Positions 16,066 to 25,198 of a stretch of DNA of 33,294 nucleotides are shown piece after piece. The notes under the pieces are model-generated. The model was given only the letters and a program-made list of their open reading frames with translations. It was not told the origin of the DNA and did no database searches. The first letter of the stretch is position 1. Each line of letters starts with the position of its first letter. The DNA is from Campylobacteraceae bacterium (GTDB lineage: Bacteria; Campylobacterota; Campylobacteria; Campylobacterales; BB28), in NCBI GenBank assembly GCA_016744535.1, contig JADGEE010000027.1, forward strand, positions 1 through 33,294, in the 5' to 3' direction. Position numbers and translations under genes: made by a program.

Positions 16066-16079
16066 GGAACACTTTTTGC
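16066..16079 (+). promoter_or_regulatory. Sigma-54 promoter of the flagellin gene
   Basis: GGAACACTTTTTGC has the invariant GG (16066-16067) and GC (16078-16079) exactly ten bases apart, matching the -24/-12 pattern recognised by RpoN and the epsilonproteobacterial flagellar form GGAAC...TTTGCTT. The predicted start is near 16091, 46 bases before the ATG. RpoN with a FlgR-type activator is expected to drive it. Confidence 0.8.
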
Positions 16080-16136
16080 TTTTTTAATTTTTAAATAATA
16101 ATTAAATAATTAATAATAAAAGCTAAAGGAGTAGTT

Positions 16137-17636
16137 ATGAGCTTTTTAATCAATACTAATGTAGCTAGTTTAAATTCTCACAGTGAGGGTAGCAAAATAA
16201 ACAGACAAGTTGCTGATTCTTTAGAAAAATTAAGTAGTGGTCAAAGAATTAATAAAGCGGCTGATGATTCAAGTGGTTTAATGATAGCTGATGGACTTAG
16301 AAATCAAGCGAACTCTTTAGGACAAGCTGTTAGAAATGTTAATGATGCCATAGGAATTGTCCAAATTGCAGATAAAGCGATGGATGAGCAGGTTTCTATT
16401 ACTGATATAATTAAAGTAAAAGCAGTTCAAGCAGCACAAGATGGACAGACTGAACAGACTAGAAAAGCACTTCAAGCTGATGTTACAAGACTTCTTGAAG
16501 AGTTAGATAATATATCATTTACTACAAGTTTTAATGGTAAAAATCTTTTAGCTGGAGCTTTTACTAATAAAGAGTTTCAAATTGGAGCTTACTCAAATGA
16601 GACAGTAAAAGCTAGTATTCCAGCAACTTACTCAAATAAAATTGGTGAAACTAGATTTGAAACAGGTGTTGGTATAGATTCAACTGGAACTGTAAATTTA
16701 ACTTTTAGTGCAGTTGATGGGATGCACGATATTTCAGTTGAAAGTGTAGTTATTTCAACAAGCGTTGGAACAGGAATTGCAAATTTAGCAAATAATATCA
16801 ATAAAAACTCTGATACATTAGGTGGAATAAGAGCTAGTTGGTCACTATTGATGACAGCAGACAATGCTGTTCCAGGTGGTGGACAAATTAGTGATTTAAC
16901 AATTAATGATATTGTAATTGGAGATATTCCAGATATTCAAGGAAATGATAGAGATGGAAAATTAGTAAATGCTATTAACAAAGAAAAAGATAGAACTGGA
17001 GTTGAAGCTTACACCGATAATAGAGGAAATTTAAATTTAAGAAGTTTAGATGGTAGAGGTGTTAGAGTTAGTGGAACTAATCTTGATACGGTTGGTGGAT
17101 TTAATTCAGATTCAATGGAGTACTACGGAAGACTTTCTATTAATAGAGCTGGTTCTAAAGATATTGTGATAGATACGACAGGTGGAACAATTGGTGCTGG
17201 ATTTAGTGCTGATGCTGGTGTTGCTGAGGGTGTTATGAACCTTGCAGATATAAAAGGGGCTATGAGTGCAGGAGTTGCAAGTGCAATTGGGGCATTTGAA
17301 AACTCAAGTGTAGAGAATTACTCAAGTGACTTTGGAGTTGGACTTACAACTATGAGAGGTGCGATGGCTGCAATGGAATTAGCAGAAAATGCACAATCAT
17401 TTTTAGATTCAGTTAGAGCTGATTTAGGTTCTGTTCAAAACCAATTAGTTTCAACCGTTAATAATATATCGATTACTCAAGTAAACGCTAAGAGTAGTGA
17501 ATCTCATATTAGAGATTTAGATTTTGCAAAAGAGGTAGCAAATTTCGAGAGAGGAAGTCTGTTATCTCAAAGTGGTAGTTTTGCAATGAGCCAATCAAAC
17601 CAAGTTAGCCAAAATGTTATGAAGTTACTTCAGTAA
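16137..17636 (+). CDS. Flagellin
   Basis: 499 residues, the main filament subunit. The conserved N-terminal D0/D1 region runs INTNVASLNSH to about residue 150 and the C-terminal D1/D0 from about 400 to NQVSQNVMKLLQ. The middle (about 170-390) is the variable surface part, rich in Gly, Asn and Asp. The TLR5 site region reads IIKVKAVQAAQDGQT, the epsilonproteobacterial variant known from Campylobacter and Helicobacter flagellins to escape TLR5. It is exported by the flagellar type III apparatus without a signal peptide. Expression should depend on sigma-54 (site at 16066). Codon use is less AT-biased than neighbours, as expected for a highly expressed gene. Whether this is FlaA or FlaB cannot be told from one copy. 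Confidence 0.95.
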   Translation: MSFLINTNVASLNSHSEGSKINRQVADSLEKLSSGQRINKAADDSSGLMIADGLRNQANSLGQAVRNVNDAIGIVQIADKAMDEQVSITDIIKVKAVQAAQDGQTEQTRKALQADVTRLLEELDNISFTTSFNGKNLLAGAFTNKEFQIGAYSNETVKASIPATYSNKIGETRFETGVGIDSTGTVNLTFSAVDGMHDISVESVVISTSVGTGIANLANNINKNSDTLGGIRASWSLLMTADNAVPGGGQISDLTINDIVIGDIPDIQGNDRDGKLVNAINKEKDRTGVEAYTDNRGNLNLRSLDGRGVRVSGTNLDTVGGFNSDSMEYYGRLSINRAGSKDIVIDTTGGTIGAGFSADAGVAEGVMNLADIKGAMSAGVASAIGAFENSSVENYSSDFGVGLTTMRGAMAAMELAENAQSFLDSVRADLGSVQNQLVSTVNNISITQVNAKSSESHIRDLDFAKEVANFERGSLLSQSGSFAMSQSNQVSQNVMKLLQ

Positions 17637-17645
17637 CTTCATAAC
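17616..17645 (+). terminator. Hairpin overlapping the flagellin stop codon, probable bidirectional terminator
   Basis: A perfect 14-base stem (GTTATGAAGTTACT with AGTAACTTCATAAC, loop TC) spans the last codons and the stop codon (17634-17636) of flagellin. It lies 11 bases from the 3' end of the convergent cytochrome gene. The following sequence is T/A-rich but lacks a clean T run. Confidence 0.65.
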
Positions 17646-17656
17646 TTATATTATAA

Positions 17657-19333
17657 TTAAAGTGTTTTTAAAAACTCCATTAATTCCCATTTTTGCTCTT
17701 CATTTAAGTTAGTTCCATAATTATGTCCACTATTTGAATTACTGTAAAGTGTTGTATCAAATTTAGAACTCATTTCACTTTTGATCATATCAAATCCAAT
17801 ATGTTTAGGGTCAAACTCTCTACTTCCAACATAAAATGATTTAACTCTTTTATCTGCTGGTTTTAATAATTCCCACATATTTGGAATCGAACCATTGTGT
17901 AGATACGGAGCTGTTGCCCAGATACCATCTAGTGGTCTAGCTTTATATGACGGTGTTGCAATTGGATTAAAATCGCTTTTTTCAATTTTTAAATTATCTA
18001 TTGCTAAAGCTTCTATATCTTCCACAGGGTGTCTTAGTATTGCACCCTCAACAGCATTTGTTAAAATTTGAGCTTTATAAGCCTCAGCACCAAACTTTTC
18101 TCCAGCTAAAATATTTATTTTTGTACCTTCAAGTATTCCAGTTTTCCCTTTTCTCCCAGCATTTATTGCCATAACTGGGTCTGTTCCAATATCTTTTAAT
18201 CCAACCATTGTTACAAAAATTCTTCTTTTTGGGTCAGTTCTATTTATAAGTGAGTGACAAGATACACACTCTTTATTATAATGCTCTTCTCCTTTATTAG
18301 CCTTATCTACATCTATTGCACCTAAATAATCCATAGGCCATTGTGGTGACCAAAGCTCTTGTACCCATTTCTCTAAATGTGCTAAGTTTGGAATATTTGC
18401 TGAAGATGGATAACCTATTGCTTTTGGTTTAAACTCTAACTCTCCAAAAACTCCTAAAACTTCACCTACATTTCTACCAAGAGGTCCTATTCCGTGATTT
18501 GATAGAAGTCCGTTCCATTGAACTAAGTTTGATTGTGGAGTATCCCATAAAAATGGATATGATACAGGTGCGTCAGGTTCAGTTTTATTTTCAGGAACAC
18601 CTAAATCGTGAGCCGAAACCATATTAAAAATTTGTCCAAATGCATCAACTCTAGCAAATCCATAAGGGTTTTTAGTCTCATTTAAACTATTTCTATTAGA
18701 TAGTGATTTAGTAACTTTAAGAAATTCACTTCTAAGTTCATTTGCACTACTCTCATTGTATTTTTCACCAAGTACATTTACTGCAAATTTTTCAAATTTA
18801 ACATTACTGTTTAGAGTATAATTCATAGTTTTTTCTAAATCTATAAAAAATGTTTGAAAATCTGCCATAGTTGGAGCACCATCAATTACCATTGCAGTTT
18901 CTTGATAATTTACTTGACCAGTGTGACAAGCTGAACAGGTAAGTCCTACCCAAGCATCTTTTTTATTATCATTTGCAAATCCAATAGGCAAACCATCAGG
19001 ATTTAAAGGTGTTGCTTTCTGGGGAATATATTTATATTTTTCTATATTTTGTGCACTACGAAACAGTTCAGTTGAGTTTTCTTGTTCTAACCATAAAAAC
19101 CAACTATAAGGCATAAATTTAGAACCTTGAGTCGTATACCAAAATTTTTGTTGTGTATCCCAGTCCCATCCTTGAGATAATGAGACAGTTTTTGCAATAG
19201 TATTTGATACTATCTCTTGTGAATCTAATACTCCATAAGCTGAAGTTTGTGTGCTAGTTGAACAACTTGTAAGTAGAGAGATTAGAGAGATACTTAGAGC
19301 GATTGTACCTACTTTAACTTTATTTGATAACAT
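17657..19333 (-). CDS. RoxA/RoxB-like di-haem cytochrome c peroxidase-family lipoprotein
   Basis: 558 residues. The N-terminus is a lipoprotein signal with lipobox LLTSC, lipidated at C24. Two c-type haem sites are visible, CSACH (133-137) and CVSCH (356-360), and a TAPYLHNGSIPNMWELL motif (474-490) of the di-haem peroxidase/MauG class. The length, the WDWDTQQKFWYTTQGS start and the large insert between the haems fit the RoxA-like branch, known for rubber oxygenases but mostly uncharacterised. It should sit in the periplasm, anchored by lipid. Peroxidase, oxygenase or hydroxylase activity is open. It is a single gene, convergent with flagellin, with no visible maturation partner nearby. Confidence 0.82.
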   Translation of the reverse strand: MLSNKVKVGTIALSISLISLLTSCSTSTQTSAYGVLDSQEIVSNTIAKTVSLSQGWDWDTQQKFWYTTQGSKFMPYSWFLWLEQENSTELFRSAQNIEKYKYIPQKATPLNPDGLPIGFANDNKKDAWVGLTCSACHTGQVNYQETAMVIDGAPTMADFQTFFIDLEKTMNYTLNSNVKFEKFAVNVLGEKYNESSANELRSEFLKVTKSLSNRNSLNETKNPYGFARVDAFGQIFNMVSAHDLGVPENKTEPDAPVSYPFLWDTPQSNLVQWNGLLSNHGIGPLGRNVGEVLGVFGELEFKPKAIGYPSSANIPNLAHLEKWVQELWSPQWPMDYLGAIDVDKANKGEEHYNKECVSCHSLINRTDPKRRIFVTMVGLKDIGTDPVMAINAGRKGKTGILEGTKINILAGEKFGAEAYKAQILTNAVEGAILRHPVEDIEALAIDNLKIEKSDFNPIATPSYKARPLDGIWATAPYLHNGSIPNMWELLKPADKRVKSFYVGSREFDPKHIGFDMIKSEMSSKFDTTLYSNSNSGHNYGTNLNEEQKWELMEFLKTL

Positions 19334-19431
19334 AAAAATCTCCTATTTAATTTAGTAAGCTTTTATTTTATCAAACAAGTGTGTAAAAAAAATGATAATT
19401 TGAAAACTTGTGAGAATTCATCATTAAATTA

Positions 19432-20313
19432 TTATAAACTATATAATAATTTAATCTCCTCTTCCCAAATAGAATCATCAATTGTCTCTAAAATTAATGG
19501 TATATCATCCATTCTAGAATCATTCATAATAAATTTAAACGCGTCAATTCCGATTTCACCCTTTCCAATGCTATTATGTCTATCAACACGGCTTTCAAAT
19601 TTTGCTTTTGAATCGTTTATGTGCATTCCTTTTAAATATTTAAAACCTACAATTTTATCAAATTTTTTGAAACTCTTATCATACGCTTCTTTTGTTCTCA
19701 TATCATAACCACTACTAAACATATGGCAAGTATCGATACAGACTCCAACTCTTGATTTATCTTGAACCTTATCAATTAAAAATGCCAAATGCTCAAATTT
19801 ATATCCTAAATTAGTCCCTTGTCCAGCTGTATTTTCTATCACTAAAATTACATCTGTATCTTTTGTAGCATCTATCGCTTTATTCATAGAGTTTGCAATT
19901 GCGGAAAGACAAACTTCTTCGGCATATATTAAATTATCTTCATAATTATCATCTCGTTTTGAGAATTTTTGTAAGTGACTTCCTGGGTGAAAATTTAATT
20001 TATCTAAACCTAATTGGTGACATCTATTAATTTCGTCAATAAAAGCATCTAATGATTTCTGGCGTTTATCTAAATCAGGTTGTCCTAAATTTATAAGATA
20101 ACTATCGTGAGGCAAAATATGTTTTGGTAAAATTCCAACACTTTTTAAATTTTCTTTAAATTTTGTAATATCTTCATTAGTTAAATCTTTTGCACTCCAT
20201 TGTCTCTGATTTTTAGTAAATAAAGCAAATGCTTTTGCACCAATTTTTTGTGCATTTAAAGGAGCATTAAAGACTCCACCACTAGCACTAGTGTGAGCAC
20301 CAATAAATTTCAT
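19432..20313 (-). CDS. nfo: Endonuclease IV, AP endonuclease
   Basis: 293 residues, usual length. It cleaves 5' of abasic sites and trims blocked 3' ends in base-excision repair. It shows the family's ordered metal-site motifs: [12 protein letters not shown] at the start, [57 protein letters not shown] and LILETID near the end. Together these supply the ligands of the three-zinc centre. It starts at the ATG at 20313 with AAGGAAAA upstream. It is divergent from the acyl-ACP synthetase gene at 20457 across 143 bases of AT-rich sequence. No anomaly. Confidence 0.97.
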   Translation of the reverse strand: MKFIGAHTSASGGVFNAPLNAQKIGAKAFALFTKNQRQWSAKDLTNEDITKFKENLKSVGILPKHILPHDSYLINLGQPDLDKRQKSLDAFIDEINRCHQLGLDKLNFHPGSHLQKFSKRDDNYEDNLIYAEEVCLSAIANSMNKAIDATKDTDVILVIENTAGQGTNLGYKFEHLAFLIDKVQDKSRVGVCIDTCHMFSSGYDMRTKEAYDKSFKKFDKIVGFKYLKGMHINDSKAKFESRVDRHNSIGKGEIGIDAFKFIMNDSRMDDIPLILETIDDSIWEEEIKLLYSL

Positions 20314-20456
20314 TATTTTTCCTTTGATATTTTGATAATTAGTATTATAAATAAATTAGTTATATTTGTAGCTAAAGAGAGGAGAGAAAAAAATCTATTC
20401 TTTAACAAAAGCTATATTTTATAAATAGTATTATTTATTCTATAAAAGGAAAATAA

Positions 20457-22883
20457 ATGAAAATAGAAAATTTTAATAAAAATGCAATTATATTTGAAGG
20501 TAAAAAAGTATCTTATGAAGATTTGATAAATAACATAGGATCTTTTAGTCTAAATTTTGATATTTCAAAACAAGAAAGAGTTGTACTATTTTGTGAAAAT
20601 CGCCCCGAGTGGATATATTCACTATTTGGAATTTGGCAAAAAGGTGGAATTGGTGTATTAATTGACTATCTCTCAAATGCTAGTGAGTTAAGTTATATAT
20701 TAAATGATGCAAATCCTAAAATTATTTTAGTATCAAAAACAACTTTAGAGGTTACAAAAGAGGCACTAAAAATTTATTCAAAAAATATAAAATTAATTTT
20801 AATAGATGATATAGAGTTAAAAGATATAAATTTTACTCAAAAAAAATTAATTTCAAGTGATATTGCCTTAATGCCTTATACTTCAGGTACAACTGGAAAT
20901 CCTAAAGGTGTTGTTTTAACTTTTAAAAATCTCTACTCAAATATCAATTCACTTAAAAAAATTAAAATCGCAACAAAAGAGGATGCCGTTATTTCACTTT
21001 TACCGTTTCACCACTCTTATCCTCTTATAACTACTCTTTTAGCACCACTTGCAGTTGGTTCAACTATCTCAATAGTTAGAGATATTTCAAGTGATTCTAT
21101 AATTAAAACTCTACAAAATGATAAAATATCTATTTTTATAGGAGTTCCACGGCTTTTTGATCTATTTCATAAAGCTATTATGGAAAAAGTTAATTCAAAT
21201 ATTGCTACTAAAACTCTATTTAAATTAGCCAAAAATATAGATTCTATTGCTTTTAGTAAAATAATATTTAATAAAGCCCATCAAAGATTTGGTGGAAATA
21301 TTAAATATTTTGTAAGTGGTGGGGCGAAATTAGATTTTGAAGTTATGAGTGATTTTAAAGCACTTGGCTTTAGAGTAATCGAGGGTTATGGTTTAACTGA
21401 AACTTCTCCTATTATCTCTTTTAACCCTCCTAAAAAAATAAAAATAGGAAGTGTTGGAAAACCTATTGACAGAGTTGAAATTAAATTTATAGATGGAGAA
21501 ATTGTAGTAAAAGGTGATAATGTCACAAAAGGATACTATAATTTAAGAGAGAAAACTAATGAAGCCATTAAAGATGGATGGTTTTATACTGGTGATTTAG
21601 GTGAACTTGATAGTGACGGTTATCTATATATTACAGGTAGAAAAAAAGATATGATAGTTTTAGGAAGTGGTAAAAATATAAATCCAGAAGAGTTAGAAAA
21701 TTCACTTATTAAAGTTTCAAATTTTGTAAAAGAGGTTGGAGTTATCTCAAAAGATGGAAATCTATTTGCAATAATTTATCCAAATCATCAAGCCCTAAAA
21801 GATACTTTAAATATACAAGAAAAGATTAGATGGGCTGTTATTGATGTCTATAATTTAAAAGCATCAAGTTATAAAAAAATTAATGGCTTTAAAGTTGTAA
21901 ATAGCGAACTACCTAAAACTAGATTAGGTAAAATAAAACACTATAAATTAAAAGAGTTTTTAAATGAAGATAGCAAAAAAATAGTGGAAAATGAACCTAA
22001 AGATGAAGTTTATGAAGTTTTAAAAAATTATTTAGCAAAAGTTAATAATAAAAGCGTAGCACCTAAAGATAATATAGAGATTGATTTAGGATTTGATTCA
22101 CTTGCAAAAATTGAGCTTTTAACTTTTATAGATTCAGCTTTTGGAATAGAGATGGACGAAGAGAGTTTAACAAAATACTTAATAGTAGAAGAGCTTTATA
22201 ACTTTATAAAAGATAGAAATAGTAAAATCGAAGATGGTGAAATTAATTGGGAAAAAATTATCTCAAAAGAGGTTGATTTTAATATTCCAAAGCACGAAAA
22301 AACTCTAAGAATATTTAGTGCTTTTTCAAATTTTATTTTTAAATTATACTTTAGAATTGAAGTTAATGGCTTAGAGAATTTACCTAAAAAACCATATATC
22401 ATTGCTCCAAACCATCAAAGCTTTTTAGATGGATTTTTGATTATAGCATCACTTCCAAATGAAGTTTTAAAGGATAGTTACACTATTGCAGATGAGCATT
22501 TTTTTAATACTTTATTAAAAAAATCTATCGCAGATTATAGTCAAATAATTCCAATTAATATAAATAGTAATTTAAAAATTGCACTTCAAAAGAGTGTAAA
22601 AGTTTTAAAAGATAATAAAAATATTGTAATTTTTCCAGAGGGTGCTAGAAGTAGAGATGGTAAACTTTTAGAGTTTAAAAAACTATTTGCTATTTTAGCA
22701 AAAGAGTTAAATACTCCTATTGTTCCTGTTGCAATTGAGGGGGCATTTAAAGCGTTTCCATTTGGGGCAATTATTCCAAGACCAAGTAAAATAAAGATAA
22801 CTTTTTTAAAACCAATTGAACCCAAAGGGAGTTATGAAGAGATTAGAGATAGTGTTAAGAGTGAAATAGAGAGTAAAATTTAA
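20457..22883 (+). CDS. Three-domain acyl-CoA/ACP synthetase - acyl carrier - acyltransferase (Aas-like)
   Basis: 808 residues. Residues 1-500 are an AMP-forming ligase with YTSGTTGNPKGVV (141-153), EGYGLTETSP (309-318), YTGD (377-380) and the hinge GRKKDMIVLGSGKNINPEELE. Residues about 513-585 form an acyl-carrier-like domain with DLGFDSLAKIE, S548 being the phosphopantetheine site. Residues 615-808 are a PlsC-type acyltransferase with NHQSFLD (652-658) and FPEGARS (726-732). The likely job is to activate free fatty acids and transfer them to lysophospholipid, recycling membrane lipids. E. coli Aas has no built-in carrier and the opposite domain order, so this fusion can channel acyl groups internally. 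AAAGGAAAA precedes the ATG. The next gene starts about 20 bases on. Confidence 0.9.
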   Translation: MKIENFNKNAIIFEGKKVSYEDLINNIGSFSLNFDISKQERVVLFCENRPEWIYSLFGIWQKGGIGVLIDYLSNASELSYILNDANPKIILVSKTTLEVTKEALKIYSKNIKLILIDDIELKDINFTQKKLISSDIALMPYTSGTTGNPKGVVLTFKNLYSNINSLKKIKIATKEDAVISLLPFHHSYPLITTLLAPLAVGSTISIVRDISSDSIIKTLQNDKISIFIGVPRLFDLFHKAIMEKVNSNIATKTLFKLAKNIDSIAFSKIIFNKAHQRFGGNIKYFVSGGAKLDFEVMSDFKALGFRVIEGYGLTETSPIISFNPPKKIKIGSVGKPIDRVEIKFIDGEIVVKGDNVTKGYYNLREKTNEAIKDGWFYTGDLGELDSDGYLYITGRKKDMIVLGSGKNINPEELENSLIKVSNFVKEVGVISKDGNLFAIIYPNHQALKDTLNIQEKIRWAVIDVYNLKASSYKKINGFKVVNSELPKTRLGKIKHYKLKEFLNEDSKKIVENEPKDEVYEVLKNYLAKVNNKSVAPKDNIEIDLGFDSLAKIELLTFIDSAFGIEMDEESLTKYLIVEELYNFIKDRNSKIEDGEINWEKIISKEVDFNIPKHEKTLRIFSAFSNFIFKLYFRIEVNGLENLPKKPYIIAPNHQSFLDGFLIIASLPNEVLKDSYTIADEHFFNTLLKKSIADYSQIIPININSNLKIALQKSVKVLKDNKNIVIFPEGARSRDGKLLEFKKLFAILAKELNTPIVPVAIEGAFKAFPFGAIIPRPSKIKITFLKPIEPKGSYEEIRDSVKSEIESKI

Positions 22884-22904
22884 TAGAAAAATTGGTTGGA
22901 GCAT

Positions 22905-23588
22905 ATGAAAAAAAGAATTTTAATAGTTGAGGATGAGATTCAAATCATTAAATTTATAAAAAATAGGCTAGATGAAAATATTTTTGATATTGATATTTCA
23001 ACAGATGGTAAAGATGCAATTTCAAAAGTTAAATCAAATAGATATGATTTAATAACTTTAGATATTATGTTGCCATCTATTAACGGGTTTGATATATGTA
23101 AAGAGACAAGAGCAAACTCAAGAGATACATTTATAATCATAGTAAGTGCAATCAATAAAGAAGAAGATAAATTAAAAGGATATGAGTTGGGTGCGGATGA
23201 TTATATATCAAAACCATTTTCACCTAGAGAGTTATCAGCTAAAATAAAAGCTCTTTTCAAGCGTTCTCAAGAGATTCAAATAAATAACTCTAAATTTAAT
23301 AAAAATATTATGATAAATTATGATTCTAAAGAGATTTATATAAATAGCTTTAAATTAAAATTGACTCCAAGTGAGTATCTAATATTTGAAATACTATTTA
23401 AGTATCATAATAAGGTATTTAGTCGAGAGGAGTTATCGCAATTAATTTATGATAATAACTATGGCAATATTGATACTAGAGGAATAGATAGTCATATCTA
23501 TCATATTAGAAAAAAAACAAAACTCTTTGAATCAAAAGAGATTATAAAAACAGTAAGGGGAATAGGATATAAGATATATGAAAATTAA
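22905..23588 (+). CDS. OmpR/PhoB-family response regulator
   Basis: 227 residues. The receiver has E9/D10 in LIVEDE, D53 in LITLDIMLP and K103 in YISKPFSP. A winged-helix DNA-binding domain follows from about 130 to the end (KLTPSEYLIFEILF, then RGIDSHIYHIRKKT, TVRGIGYKIYEN). It should be a transcription regulator controlled by the kinase that overlaps its 3' end. I chose the ATG at 22905; a TTG at 22896 would add three residues, and the close GGAG (22898-22901) leaves the choice open. It follows the acyl-ACP synthetase by about 20 bases and may be read with it. Its regulon is not visible, although the sulfite oxidation operon ends next to this pair. Confidence 0.9.
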   Translation: MKKRILIVEDEIQIIKFIKNRLDENIFDIDISTDGKDAISKVKSNRYDLITLDIMLPSINGFDICKETRANSRDTFIIIVSAINKEEDKLKGYELGADDYISKPFSPRELSAKIKALFKRSQEIQINNSKFNKNIMINYDSKEIYINSFKLKLTPSEYLIFEILFKYHNKVFSREELSQLIYDNNYGNIDTRGIDSHIYHIRKKTKLFESKEIIKTVRGIGYKIYEN

Positions 23589-24582
23589 AAAATTTTTGAT
23601 AATCATTTACGCTTTAGCTGGTTTTTTCATTTCAATATTCACAGCATTTATGACATTTATAATTATAAATGAGCCAATTGGCTTAAAAATGTTTACAAAA
23701 ATAGTAATCACTGTTTTACTATCTCTTCCATTAATTATGCTTATTAGTTACTATATTGGAAATTACTTATCAAATAAATTTAAAGATATAGAGTCAGTAC
23801 TTTTAAATATTAAAGATGAAAAGTTTGAAACTAAAGAGATTAATGAGTATATAAAAGAGGTTGAAGAGATAAAAAATAGTATCAACTTTTTATCTAAAAA
23901 ATTAAACCAATTAATTGAAGACTTAAAGATTAAAAATAGAAACTTATCTACTATGCTAATATCTTTAGCACACGATGTCAAAACTCCTTTAACTATATTA
24001 AATGGCTACATAGAAGAGTTAGAAGATGATTTAATTTCAAAAGATAATTTAAAAACAACTACCACTAAAATGCAAAATGAAGTAAAGTTTATTGATGAGC
24101 TTAGTTCTGATATAGTTAGATTTATAAACTCTATGCAAAATAGAAAGATAAAAAATATTATAAATTTAAATCAACTCATAATGAGTGAAGTTTTACCTCT
24201 ATTAAAAAAAGATATAGAGATAGAAAACTTAACTCCTATAAATTACCAAATAGAGTTTAATAGAGTTGATTTGAAAAAGATAGCTATCAATCTTTTAAGT
24301 AATGCCATTAAATTTAGTGCTAAAGATAGTTATATAAGAGTTTTTGTTGAAGATGAAAAAAAAATTATATTTGAAAATAGAGGTATAAAAATTAATAAAA
24401 AACATAAAAATGAGATATTTGAACCATTCTTTACACTTTCAAAGAGTAGAAATAGGAGAGAGGGAGGGCTTGGACTTGGTCTAACTATATCAAAAAATTT
24501 AGCTTTAAATAATAATTATAACCTCTATTTTGATGATAATTACATAACTGCAACTAGATTTATATTAATTGCTAGGGTTTAA
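23578..24582 (+). CDS. Sensor histidine kinase lacking a periplasmic domain
   Basis: 334 residues, starting inside the last codons of the response regulator (11-base overlap), so the two form one unit. Two membrane helices (about 5-31 and 40-62) are separated by only some eight residues. Signal input must therefore be within the membrane, from a partner, or cytoplasmic. A coiled-coil linker (66-120) leads to the H-box LISLAHDVKTPLTIL with H132. The ATP-binding domain has KIAINLLSNAIKFS, and a G-box EGGLGLGLTISKN. This is the intramembrane-sensing layout known from antimicrobial-peptide kinases of Firmicutes. The 3' end overlaps the convergent cytochrome gene by 18 bases. Confidence 0.88.
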   Translation: MKIKKFLIIIYALAGFFISIFTAFMTFIIINEPIGLKMFTKIVITVLLSLPLIMLISYYIGNYLSNKFKDIESVLLNIKDEKFETKEINEYIKEVEEIKNSINFLSKKLNQLIEDLKIKNRNLSTMLISLAHDVKTPLTILNGYIEELEDDLISKDNLKTTTTKMQNEVKFIDELSSDIVRFINSMQNRKIKNIINLNQLIMSEVLPLLKKDIEIENLTPINYQIEFNRVDLKKIAINLLSNAIKFSAKDSYIRVFVEDEKKIIFENRGIKINKKHKNEIFEPFFTLSKSRNRREGGLGLGLTISKNLALNNNYNLYFDDNYITATRFILIARV

Positions 24583-25194
24583 CTTATACCAGTTTTGAGG
24601 CTGTGTTAAAGGGACTCTTCTTATGACTCTTTTATTATTAGAAGTGTTATAGTTTGTCTCTAAATAGTCTAAAATAGTCTGCTCTCTTGCTTCATTAAAT
24701 TCTAATTGTTTTGATTTAAGTTTATCTATTAAACCGTAACTTTTCATAAGGCTAATTTTACCTCTCCACCAATCCCTATTACCACTTGAACTTGATATAT
24801 ATTTTCCACTATGACAAAGTGTACAACTCTCTTTTACTGTGTCATAGCCTCTTGTTATAATTAAACCATCACTATCAACTTCAATATGCTCTACATCTGT
24901 TGTAGTATCTGTCGAAATTGTACAGTTTTTTACTGCATTAATCCAAAAACCTCTTGCTATATCTATACTACTTAATTGATTTACTGTAATAGATGTATCT
25001 TTATTAGTATGATAAACAGACCAAGAGTTATCTCTATAAGCCCAAATAGATTTAACACAATCACTCGTAAAAGAGTCCATATTTGAAATTTTTTCAGTGC
25101 TACCAATTAAATTCCAACCCTCTTTAACCTCTATCTCTTGTGAGGTAGCAAAAAATGTTACTCCACTTATAACTAAAATTGCTAACTTTTTCAT
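24565..25194 (-). CDS. Periplasmic mono-haem cytochrome c, probable electron acceptor of the sulfite dehydrogenase
   Basis: 209 residues. A signal peptide (1-18, KKLAILVISGVTFFATS) is followed by a Trp-rich domain (about 20-92) with GWNLIG, CVKSIWAYRDNSW and GFWINAVKNCTI. A small cytochrome part then carries one haem site CTLCH (124-128); a distal methionine ligand may be in SLMKSYG. It starts four bases after the stop of the SorA/SoxC-like gene, so the two should form a SorAB-type sulfite:cytochrome c pair. SorB proteins are normally just a small cytochrome, so the extra N-terminal domain is unusual; the same domain is found in the first gene of this operon. The 3' end overlaps the opposing kinase gene by 18 bases. 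Confidence 0.75.
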   Translation of the reverse strand: MKKLAILVISGVTFFATSQEIEVKEGWNLIGSTEKISNMDSFTSDCVKSIWAYRDNSWSVYHTNKDTSITVNQLSSIDIARGFWINAVKNCTISTDTTTDVEHIEVDSDGLIITRGYDTVKESCTLCHSGKYISSSSGNRDWWRGKISLMKSYGLIDKLKSKQLEFNEAREQTILDYLETNYNTSNNKRVIRRVPLTQPQNWYKLNPSN

Positions 25195-25198
25195 ACTA

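Noticed and set aside
19379-19708. A 109-codon plus-strand frame overlapping nfo
   Set aside because: Most of it is antisense to the conserved C-terminal motifs of endonuclease IV and the composition is that of a shadow frame.
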